64,000 nt of DNA. Source: Nematocida homosporus (lineage: Eukaryota > Microsporidia). Shown here piece by piece: positions 46,849-54,874 of the stretch (the first letter of the stretch is position 1; every line of letters starts with the position of its first letter). The stretch spans positions 17,141 to 81,140 of the forward strand of contig NW_026250677.1 of the NCBI RefSeq assembly GCF_024244095.1. Reading direction: 5' to 3'. A model generated the notes under the pieces. It had not been told where the DNA came from and did no database searches. It was given only the letters and a program-made list of their open reading frames with translations. The translations under genes were made by a program, and so were the position numbers.

Positions 46849-47157
46849 TGGCAAACCTAAATTTAACAGTGAGCAATCCCCGACAACGCACCCGCTTACA
46901 ACATCTCCAACCCCAACCGTACTATTTGATATCCCAATAAATCAACAACTCAGCTAATTTAAAACTCGATATCTAAATACTATCACATTACTAACACAAT
47001 ACTAACACAATACTAACACAATACTAACACAACTTAACAAAATACTAACTTAACACAAGATCTAAATACCACGATAACTACTGCTTTATTACCACACTTA
47101 CTACAAACCAACTGAATAATACTTAAACTCAACTTAATCCAATCTGTTTTTCACTTT
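46849..47157. repeat. Intergenic AACACAATACT tract
   Basis: Positions about 46985-47060 are tandem AATACTAACAC units. It is otherwise AT-rich and contains the promoter of the small gene at 47158. Nothing else is seen. Confidence 0.55.
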
Positions 47158-47313
47158 ATGACGGAACAGAGGATTTCCATTCCCGAAGACGAGCTTAAAA
47201 AGGCCCTTCTTCTCCTGGCCAAGACCAAACAACTTCTCAACCAAGCCCCAGATCAAGAGCACCTCTCCCTGGGCACACTGGAGTACCTCAAAAGATACCG
47301 AATCCAACCCTAA
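47158..47313 (+). CDS. Small helical protein, 51 residues
   Basis: An ATG frame of 51 codons reads MTEQRISIPEDELKKALLLL at its start and ends KRYRIQP. It has gene-like composition: GC-rich third positions matching neighbouring C-rich coding sequence, a regular amphipathic helix with Leu heptads (DELKKALLLLAKTKQLLNQ) and a charged end. The opposite-strand frame over the same bases is less protein-like. It is plausibly a small subunit of a nuclear or kinetochore complex, but I do not recognise it. Confidence 0.55.
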   Translation: MTEQRISIPEDELKKALLLLAKTKQLLNQAPDQEHLSLGTLEYLKRYRIQP

Positions 47314-47390
47314 ATACTTCACTCAAACTCAACACACCACAAACCCAAACCAACTCAACTCAACTCAAACTCAACTCAACCCATCTAAAC

Positions 47391-48359
47391 TTAGACTGGC
47401 AAGTACTCACTACTAATAAAGTGTTGGATTACTACGTACTGATTAAGCACAACATTATCGTACATTTTGTACATACCTTTGTTTATCTTTGTAAACGTAA
47501 CATCTCTTAGGGCGTACAGCATAGGCGAGTGCTTGGCAAAGTCTTGTTCTTCTATCTCAGCTGTGCAACAGGCAGTTACTCGTTCGGCTAAGCTGTACTT
47601 CAAAGAAGAGTACGTCTTGTGCACCTGTGAAAACCGCAAGGCCTTAGCAAAGCACAACCACCGACTGCGCAAACTAAATAAACTGCCAAAGGCCATATCA
47701 ATATGCCGACAGAACTGTGAAGACCCTAAAACAAAAGGTAACAACTGATAGTCATCAATCCCCCACGTTCCATAACTACCAGCCGCCTCTAACTTGTACT
47801 TCAAAATCAACAACCGCACCATACTAAAGTAATGCTCTAAAACAACTAACAACTCTTCAGTTGCTATCTTATCTAATTCATGAAGAATGATAAGAAAACA
47901 AAAGAAGTTCAGTTCATGTCCAGTCCCATAATCAATTCTAGTGCGGTTCCCAAAGGATGCATTTAAATACGTACTTAAGATTTCAGCCTCACCAGCTGCT
48001 TTCTCACTAAAGAAGGTGTTTTTAATAAGCGCAACACTAATCTCTTGTAAACGATCAAGAAAAGTCACAAATCCTTTGTTTCCGTATCTCTGATTAGCAT
48101 CTTCTTCAACGGGAATGTCATTGATTAGATCGTTGATTTTGATTAGGAGTTGGTGGGCTAAAGAAGCATTCATAAGATCGGGAGTACTGTCTAGATCGTA
48201 TATTCGGTCTATATCTCCTTCAATCTCTTTTTCTTGAATTAACTTATCTAACATAGATAAGTATTTGGTGATTTTAGCACAGGCAGTTGACCTTTTAAAA
48301 GCAACCACCTCTTCTTTCTCGGGTTGTCCACAACCTGCTAATATCCCGGTTTTAACCAT
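47391..48359 (-). CDS. RRD1: Serine/threonine phosphatase 2A activator (PTPA)
   Basis: The 322-residue protein has the PTPA signature blocks: RYGNKGFVTFLDRL, RIDYGTGHELNFFCFL and GTWGIDDYQLLPFVLGSSQF. It is a peptidyl-prolyl isomerase-like activator of PP2A-type phosphatases, acting in assembly of active holoenzyme. Length and block order match the family. I cannot distinguish Rrd1 from Rrd2 types. It is divergent from the Vip1 gene, with 17 bp between the two start codons. Confidence 0.95.
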   Translation of the reverse strand: MVKTGILAGCGQPEKEEVVAFKRSTACAKITKYLSMLDKLIQEKEIEGDIDRIYDLDSTPDLMNASLAHQLLIKINDLINDIPVEEDANQRYGNKGFVTFLDRLQEISVALIKNTFFSEKAAGEAEILSTYLNASFGNRTRIDYGTGHELNFFCFLIILHELDKIATEELLVVLEHYFSMVRLLILKYKLEAAGSYGTWGIDDYQLLPFVLGSSQFCRHIDMAFGSLFSLRSRWLCFAKALRFSQVHKTYSSLKYSLAERVTACCTAEIEEQDFAKHSPMLYALRDVTFTKINKGMYKMYDNVVLNQYVVIQHFISSEYLPV

Positions 48360-48376
48360 CTGAAAATTTAAAATGC

Positions 48377-51310
48377 ATGTACATATACATTCAACATATT
48401 CAGATTGGAGTTTGTATAACAGATAGTAAATTGAATACTCGGCCGATGCAGGAATTGAAGCGATACTTGCAAAGAAAGGGGTATGTCTTGTTTTGGCTAA
48501 CAGATTCTTATCGGAAAACCCGAAAAGTAGAAGATTGGCCTATCTTTGATGTTTTATTGTCCTTCTTTTCCGTTGGGATTGATTTCTTTCAGATTAAGGC
48601 TTATGTTGATTTAAGACGGCCGTTTGAAGTGAATACAATTGATAAGCAGTTTTTACTTATGGATCGTCGGGTGGTACTAAGTGTACTGGATAGGATTGGA
48701 GTGCCCACTGCCGAGCGTTTACTATTCAATAATATAGGTAGTAGTGGTGATATGTATGGTGGTAGTGGTAGTGTTAAGATAGGTAGTAGTGGTGGTGGTG
48801 GCAATAAGATAGGTAGTAGTGGTAATATAGGTAGTAGTGATATTGGTAGTGGTAATATAAGTAGTAGTAATAAGATAAGTAGTAGTAGTGGTGATATAAG
48901 TAGTAGTGGTAATGATAATATAAGTAGTAGTAGTAATAAGATAAGTAGTAGTAGTGGTGATATAAGTAGTAGTGGTAATGATAATATAAGTAGTAGTGGT
49001 AATAAGATAAGTAGTGGTAGTAATATAAGTAGTACTAGTAATATAAGTACTGGTAATAAGATATGTGATAATAAGGTAGTGGGTGCTAAGAGAGAGTCTG
49101 AATATGCATTGCCGGGTGTGCCAATGGTGGATGATCTTTTGTTCTCTTTGGTGGTGACGGAGATGAAGAAACTGCGTGTGTCTTTGGATATATTTAAAGC
49201 GAATAGAGATAGAAAGATGGCTGGGGATTGTTTAGTTATTGATGGAGTTAGTATTGAGAAACCGTATGTGGAGAAACCTATTTATAGTGAGAACCATCGG
49301 ATTAGTATCTATTATGGGAGTAATGATGGGGAGAGACGAAATGGAGTTTGTCAGTTGTTCCGGAAGGTAGGTCTGCGTAGTAGTGAATTTATACCTCCAC
49401 CGGCTAATGGTGAAGTCTCTGGATTTAGAAATGATGGTCAGTCTTACATCTATGAGAAGTACTTGCGTATGCAAGACTTTCTGGATATTAAGGCTTATAC
49501 GGTTGGTAAACGAGTTTATGCGGAGACAAGGAAGTCGCCGGTTAAAGATGGAATTGTAGTGCGTAACCGCTTGGGTAAAGAAGAGCGGACGTTTATTAAG
49601 CTGACCCCGGAAGAGATTAGAGCGGTTCAGCGGACTAGCCAGGCTTTTGGACAGTTTATTTGTGGAATGGACTTATTGCGGACAGTAGATGGCCAGTTCT
49701 TTGTAGTGGATGTTAATGGATGGTCTTTTGTTAAGACTAACCCGCGCTACTATAAACAAAGTACGCTTAAAGAGTTAGATAAGCTTATTAAGAAGAAAGT
49801 CTTGAAGCCCCGGGCTAAACAGGGAGATATTTCGCGCAAATCGGATCAAAAGATCTTATCTTCCTTTTTGTCCAATTTCAAATCGGAACAAATCGATATA
49901 CAAGGTGTTCATACTATCTATCGGCATGGGAGTCGGACCCCTAAAATGAAGAAACGACTGCTCTTTGTCTCGGAGTCGCTTAGTCAGTACATTCAGGGGA
50001 CTTCCCATCAGGCCGGTCGAGATGTCACCCGTATCCAGGAGGTAGAACGTATTCTTTCCCAGCCAGACTCCCTGGAAGAGAACATCGCGCCTTTACAAGC
50101 TCTGCGTGCTATCACTCAAACAAATAATGATGTGCGTGTTAAGTTCTACCCCCTACCCAACCACCACGTTAAGGTCATTCTTAAATGGGGCGGATCACTA
50201 ACTGCCCAGTCCCGAAAGGAAATTGAGTACGAGGCCATTGAGTTTGATGCTTTCCTGACTGCCATGCTAGGCGATACGAATGTTCTCACGTGCCCCCAAG
50301 CCTGTCCCCAAAAAGAACGCTCAACTACTCGAACCGCACGCCAAGTTAAAATCTGGGCTAACACTGAAGCCCGTACACTTCAAACCGCCGAAGGTTTCCA
50401 CACAGTTCTGCAATGGACCGGTCGAACGGCGGCCACAACCAGCATAGCTGAAAAGTGCTTCTCTAGTGCTAGTCTTGATAATGAAGAGGCCCCCGTCCCA
50501 GCTGCCATTGCTTTGGCCTATGAAGCCCTTAAAGAAGTCTTTGTGCACTGTGCCGACGGTTATTTAGATATGCAAGCTAGTCCCGTACCTGATGATTCTA
50601 CGGCTTACTACGAAAGACTTACAATCCTGAAATCAGTGCATGAGAACTGCATGTGTCCCGCCACCAGCAGTAAAGAGTGTATGTGCAAGGAGTTCTGTTT
50701 TCTAAGCAGATGGTGCTTTATGTTCAATGAGCACTGGACTTTGACCGAAAAGAACATCAAACGAGTTACCTCTTTAGTCTCTGATTTTGTTAGTTATGAT
50801 ATTCTTCAGAATGTTAATTCAACTTTAATCACTACTTTTCTTAACCAAATCAAACCCCATTATACTATTCTAGATCGGTACACTAAAGACCTCTACCTCT
50901 CCAAACTCAATATTGCCCTCCAGGACCCGGCCTCTCTGGAAATTGTCTCTTTCCTCTACGCCCAACTAAACGGCCCAACCGATACTATCTTTGTTATCAA
51001 ACGATTTAGTATTCTTCTCCTACTCAACCATCTACTAGCCGTAATCAATACCCATCCTGAACTTTGCCAAGTGAATGACCAACTTAAATCCGATTTAGAA
51101 AACCATATTCATGATATTGGCTTTCTCTTCTCCCTCTCTTTTGTACATCTTTCCTACCAGCAAACAGACTATCTTCTTGTCTGGTGCAGCCCAGGTATTA
51201 GTCCGTCCTTTGACCCAATTATAACCCCAAAACCTAACCAACCACGCCGGGCCCAGCGCTGGCGCCCTCTAGCCCTCATTCCAGCAGCAACTCTCTTTGC
51301 CCGACTATAA
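48377..51310 (+). CDS. VIP1: Inositol hexakisphosphate/diphosphoinositol kinase (Vip1/PPIP5K)
   Basis: The 977-residue protein has an N-terminal ATP-grasp kinase domain (QIGVCITDSKLNTRPMQELKRYL, MDRRVVLSVLDRIGVPTAER, YSENHRISIYYGS, YIYEKYLRMQDFLDIKAYTVG, DLLRTVDGQFFVVDVNGWSFVK) and a C-terminal histidine-acid-phosphatase-like domain with YRHGSRTPKMK (Arg516, His517). Vip1 enzymes make 1-IP7/IP8 signalling pyrophosphates. An insertion of about 105 residues (about 122-228), almost wholly Ser/Gly/Asn/Ile/Lys and encoded by GTAGTAGTGGTAATATAA-type units, interrupts the kinase domain. The phosphatase domain ends with a shortened C-terminus. Confidence 0.92.
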   Translation: MYIYIQHIQIGVCITDSKLNTRPMQELKRYLQRKGYVLFWLTDSYRKTRKVEDWPIFDVLLSFFSVGIDFFQIKAYVDLRRPFEVNTIDKQFLLMDRRVVLSVLDRIGVPTAERLLFNNIGSSGDMYGGSGSVKIGSSGGGGNKIGSSGNIGSSDIGSGNISSSNKISSSSGDISSSGNDNISSSSNKISSSSGDISSSGNDNISSSGNKISSGSNISSTSNISTGNKICDNKVVGAKRESEYALPGVPMVDDLLFSLVVTEMKKLRVSLDIFKANRDRKMAGDCLVIDGVSIEKPYVEKPIYSENHRISIYYGSNDGERRNGVCQLFRKVGLRSSEFIPPPANGEVSGFRNDGQSYIYEKYLRMQDFLDIKAYTVGKRVYAETRKSPVKDGIVVRNRLGKEERTFIKLTPEEIRAVQRTSQAFGQFICGMDLLRTVDGQFFVVDVNGWSFVKTNPRYYKQSTLKELDKLIKKKVLKPRAKQGDISRKSDQKILSSFLSNFKSEQIDIQGVHTIYRHGSRTPKMKKRLLFVSESLSQYIQGTSHQAGRDVTRIQEVERILSQPDSLEENIAPLQALRAITQTNNDVRVKFYPLPNHHVKVILKWGGSLTAQSRKEIEYEAIEFDAFLTAMLGDTNVLTCPQACPQKERSTTRTARQVKIWANTEARTLQTAEGFHTVLQWTGRTAATTSIAEKCFSSASLDNEEAPVPAAIALAYEALKEVFVHCADGYLDMQASPVPDDSTAYYERLTILKSVHENCMCPATSSKECMCKEFCFLSRWCFMFNEHWTLTEKNIKRVTSLVSDFVSYDILQNVNSTLITTFLNQIKPHYTILDRYTKDLYLSKLNIALQDPASLEIVSFLYAQLNGPTDTIFVIKRFSILLLLNHLLAVINTHPELCQVNDQLKSDLENHIHDIGFLFSLSFVHLSYQQTDYLLVWCSPGISPSFDPIITPKPNQPRRAQRWRPLALIPAATLFARL

Positions 51311-51333
51311 ATTCCCCTTTTCTGTTTGTTTGT

Positions 51334-53172
51334 ATGGCTAAAGAGACCCTCACTGCACTAGCTACGGAAATCGAAGCAATTCAAGCCGCTCTTAAAGATG
51401 CCAAGATCAGTTTGAGCACGGCTAAAGAAGATCTTGATGGTTTGCATCTCAAAGTTTCTTCTTTACCCCCACTTAAACATGCCGATCTAGTTCGGTCTTC
51501 GTCAACAGCTCAAACTAATCTTGAACGCACTAGAGATCTTCTCACTAAAATCAAGTCTTTTGATTCGGTTTACGACAAACTTCATAAACAAATCCGTACA
51601 GCTACTGATAGTAAAAGCTCTAGATACTTACTTTCCATCCACTCAGCCCTGAAAGAACTCACTGGTCTTCGTGAAAACCTTCCTTCTATCTCAGAAAAGG
51701 TCGCTACTCTGAATGAAGCCTTCAACATCCTTCTTTTTACACTAGTTGATTCTCTTCCGGAAGTTATCAAGAAAGATACAGTTACAGCCTATCTAAAAAT
51801 AACAAAAATTATTGATTATGAAGATAGTCATACCCATACACATCGTGAACGTCTTTTTGAAACTTTCCTTGAATCAATCGAACGCCAGTTCCGCGAAATC
51901 CCTACCTCTGAATCGGCCGTTCTTTCCTATACTTCCTTTGAGTTTATTACCCAGCACGTAACTCTACTCAAACCAACTGAAACTCTCAATTTACCCGATC
52001 GGTACAAGATCTTCTCTTTTGCCGCTATTCATTACCACCGCGCCCTCTACGAATTCCTAGACGCCCATTCAGACTCATTCGATCCCAATGAATCCATTGC
52101 CATTCTACTCTGGACTCAGACTTACTACGACCAAATGCGCCAACTAGGCAAGAGCAAAGGATCACTCGGCCCCGTCCTCTTTGCCGGAAAAGAAGCCTTC
52201 CTAATCAATCGTTACATTCAAGTCGCCAAAGAAAAGTTGTCCAGCTGGATAGCTAACTTAGCCCAAATGGAGTGCACTCGATTTGCCGAACGTAAAAAGG
52301 CCCCTGATCTTGATAGTACCAATAAGTTCATCAGTATTGGATTCATGGATCTCCACCATATCATCAAAAGACAACTTGAACCCATCAGTACCCATCCAGA
52401 AATCTTCAATAGTATTGCCCAGCACATTCTCCTGGCCATCCAAGACTTCAAAACCGCCCTTATCGCCACCATCCAAAGTGAACTAGCCCTCGTCCTAGAA
52501 GATAAAGCTAAAAGCGGCTTTGAAGAGTACTGTATTGCCATCGGCAATAGTGGGCTTAAGTTCATGGACTGTCTCCATACTCTTTCTTTCTATACCGATC
52601 CAACCATCCAAAAGATCGGCCAAGCCTTCTACGACTGCTTCCTTTTTACCATCCAAGCTCTTATCAAGAATGTCTCCTTTGTCCTTAAACCCGCCAGCCA
52701 GCACCTCTTCACTAAGTCCTGGGCCGCCGAACCCGTAGCCGCCACTTTCATTGCCACCTTTAAAGACTACCTAGCCGACTACCAGGAAACCATGATCAGC
52801 TACGCCTTCTCCCAATTCACATCCGCCCTTATCTCAACCATAACCCATACTTATCTCGACCGACTCGCCAAAAAACACGCTTACTTCCCCAAAGAGTACC
52901 TAGCTATCTTATCTGCTGATAAAAAAGAACTTTACCATTTCTTCTCTCCTTATCTCTCTAAAGATGCACTCAAGAATAACTTCTTACTTTTTGATTTTGT
53001 TATTCGTATCGCTTCTACTGATAATCTCTCTCTTTGCATTTCTGAGGTCAAAACCTTCCATAAAACATTCCCTAAAGAGCCAAAATCGACCTTAAAGACT
53101 ATCTTGAAGAAAATGCCAGGGGGTAGTAAGGACTTTGCCTCAGAAGTGCTTAAACGTGCTGATATAAATTAA
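51334..53172 (+). CDS. SEC6: Exocyst complex subunit Sec6
   Basis: The 612-residue helical protein has an N-terminal coiled coil (about 1-60) followed by rod-type helical bundles. Blocks such as DEAFNILLFTLVDSLPEV, IAILLWTQTYYDQMRQLG and the C-terminal FDFVIRIASTDNL fit the exocyst subunit Sec6, which tethers secretory vesicles at the plasma membrane. The length is below that of yeast Sec6 (805), as expected in a reduced genome. It follows Vip1 by 24 bp on the same strand. Confidence 0.75.
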   Translation: MAKETLTALATEIEAIQAALKDAKISLSTAKEDLDGLHLKVSSLPPLKHADLVRSSSTAQTNLERTRDLLTKIKSFDSVYDKLHKQIRTATDSKSSRYLLSIHSALKELTGLRENLPSISEKVATLNEAFNILLFTLVDSLPEVIKKDTVTAYLKITKIIDYEDSHTHTHRERLFETFLESIERQFREIPTSESAVLSYTSFEFITQHVTLLKPTETLNLPDRYKIFSFAAIHYHRALYEFLDAHSDSFDPNESIAILLWTQTYYDQMRQLGKSKGSLGPVLFAGKEAFLINRYIQVAKEKLSSWIANLAQMECTRFAERKKAPDLDSTNKFISIGFMDLHHIIKRQLEPISTHPEIFNSIAQHILLAIQDFKTALIATIQSELALVLEDKAKSGFEEYCIAIGNSGLKFMDCLHTLSFYTDPTIQKIGQAFYDCFLFTIQALIKNVSFVLKPASQHLFTKSWAAEPVAATFIATFKDYLADYQETMISYAFSQFTSALISTITHTYLDRLAKKHAYFPKEYLAILSADKKELYHFFSPYLSKDALKNNFLLFDFVIRIASTDNLSLCISEVKTFHKTFPKEPKSTLKTILKKMPGGSKDFASEVLKRADIN

Positions 53173-53190
53173 TATTTATTTTTGGTGTTT

Positions 53191-53736
53191 ATGTTCCTCC
53201 TCTTCGTCTTAAAGACTTTCGTGATTGGTTTAGTATTGGTTGCTTCAGCCGTTGGTTTTGTAACATTCCTTTACAAGGCTATTCATTACATAGAGGAGTA
53301 TCCGGCTCGGGCTAAAGAGAAAATTCGTTATCTAGTCTATGCCGTTTGTGCTCTGCATGTTTTACTGTTCTTAAGAGGGTTTGGGATTCTAATGATTGGG
53401 TTTAGTATCATTTGTCAGTTGCTCTTCTTTAACCTACTTAATGACTATCCTAATATTGAAACGTCTGGGGCTGGGTTTATTTCGGCAGTAGCTGCAACCT
53501 TTATTAACCATATGGTCTTCTTAAGTGCTATGCTTAGGAATAAGACGGGTATTCTGGAAATCTTCTTTTACTTCTTTGTGATTGTCTGGACGGTGCCTTT
53601 TGCCTTCTTTTTAAGTCTAACGGCTAATGATGATGTAATTTCTATTCCAGGGGCTAAGAAGCCAATAAGGCGGACAGTGGCTGGGAAGGTTATAGATCTG
53701 TTGCTTTCTCGGAGCTCAATATGGGAAGATAGATAA
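53191..53736 (+). CDS. SVP26: ER export adaptor Svp26/TEX261-like membrane protein
   Basis: The 181-residue protein starts at the ATG at 53191; the frame upstream uses a TTG. It has about four hydrophobic spans and the family motif YIEEYPARAKEKIRYLVYAVCALHVLL, matching the E(E)YPxxAKKxIKYLIYxxxxLHVLL region of Svp26/TEX261, with the conserved DYPNIETSGAGFI following. Such proteins select certain glycosyltransferases and other type II membrane proteins for COPII vesicles. It lies 18 bp downstream of Sec6 on the same strand. Confidence 0.8.
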   Translation: MFLLFVLKTFVIGLVLVASAVGFVTFLYKAIHYIEEYPARAKEKIRYLVYAVCALHVLLFLRGFGILMIGFSIICQLLFFNLLNDYPNIETSGAGFISAVAATFINHMVFLSAMLRNKTGILEIFFYFFVIVWTVPFAFFLSLTANDDVISIPGAKKPIRRTVAGKVIDLLLSRSSIWEDR

Positions 53737-54522
53737 AGTTTAAGTTGATTTAGATATGTCTTTTGGTTTATTGAGTTAGATTAGGTTAGTATTGAGTTGA
53801 GTGTGTTGAGTTGTGTTAAGTTAAGTTGGTATTGAGTTGGGTTGGGTTAGGTGGTTAGATAAGTATTGGGTTGAGTATGTTGGATAAGTATTTAGTTGAG
53901 TATTCTAGATATAACTCATTTAGTTGAGTATGTTGGATAAGTATTTAGTTGGGTATTCTAGATATAGCTTATTTAGTTGAGTATGTTGGATAAGTATTTA
54001 GTTGGGTATTCTAGATATAGCTTATTTAGTTGAGTATGTTGGACATAACTCATTTAGTTGAGTGTTTTGGGTATAACTCATCGTAGTGCCGTTACACAAC
54101 CACAACACATTCACCACACCAAATTGTTTATTCATTGTTCGATTGGGTTAGTATTAGGTTGGTAGAGTATGACGTCATATCAAATACTAACAAACTAACT
54201 CAAGTTAACTCTGTTGTAGTCGGATTGGCCTTGGATTAGTAGAGAATTCGAATCATATCATTGTCTACATTCAATAAATGGCCGATTATGTCATATCAAG
54301 ACATGTCACTGATGAAACTTGTACTAGTCATAGGAGCTATTTCTTAGTGGGCACTATACTCATTTAGATCACTCTAAAGGTAACTCTTATAGACTCTACC
54401 TAACTTAATACTAACCTAACTGTAACCTAACACTAACGCAATTGGTTGACTTTTGGGTGTGTTTTTGTTTGGTTGATACAGTAGCTAAATGGAGTATTTA
54501 GAGTGTCTGGGGTTTGTTTGAT
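53737..54522. repeat. Intergenic region with 54-bp tandem repeat
   Basis: Positions 53861-54080 contain about three copies of a 54-bp unit of the form TTTAGTTGAGTATGTTGG, ATAAGTATTTAGTTGGGTA, TTCTAGATATAGCTTA, with partial copies at both ends. The remainder (54090-54522) is AT-rich unique sequence without a gene. Confidence 0.7.
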
Positions 54523-54768
54523 ATGCCAGAAAGAGAAGTTGTGCCCCAAGATGAACTACAGGGCTTTGAAGACGTTTACTACCAGGAGTATCGGTCGCAA
54601 GGTTCTCTGGTTTACACTGGTGATGATGTTATACCCGATACGTATGCAACTGATAGCTATCCTGGTAAAGACTCTACCTCATACGAGTACATTACTTATA
54701 ATGAAGCTTTTTCTACGCGCACCATTATCTTCAAAATTCCGTTTAGTCACTTTAGACGGGGTCAATAA
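54523..54768 (+). CDS. Small acidic protein, unknown, possible relic of the neighbouring PH gene
   Basis: The 81-residue frame starts at the ATG at 54523. It contains EYRSQGSLVYTGD, similar to ERASGELVYETS near the PH domain start of the protein at 54875, followed by Tyr/Asp-rich sequence and FSHFRRG. It may be a partial duplicate of that neighbouring gene or an unrelated small protein. Support is limited. Confidence 0.4.
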   Translation: MPEREVVPQDELQGFEDVYYQEYRSQGSLVYTGDDVIPDTYATDSYPGKDSTSYEYITYNEAFSTRTIIFKIPFSHFRRGQ

Positions 54769-54874
54769 AGCTTGTCTGTTCAATTGGTCTATTCTGGTTC
54801 GTTGTGCTTTCAAACAATGGGCCAACCAATCTTCTGGTTGTTTTTGGTATAAATACGTCTGAAGTTGGCCCAGG

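Noticed and set aside
54503..54862. Longer plus frame overlapping 54523-54768 in another frame
   Set aside because: It starts with a non-ATG codon, has a less gene-like composition and ends inside the leader of the PH-domain gene.
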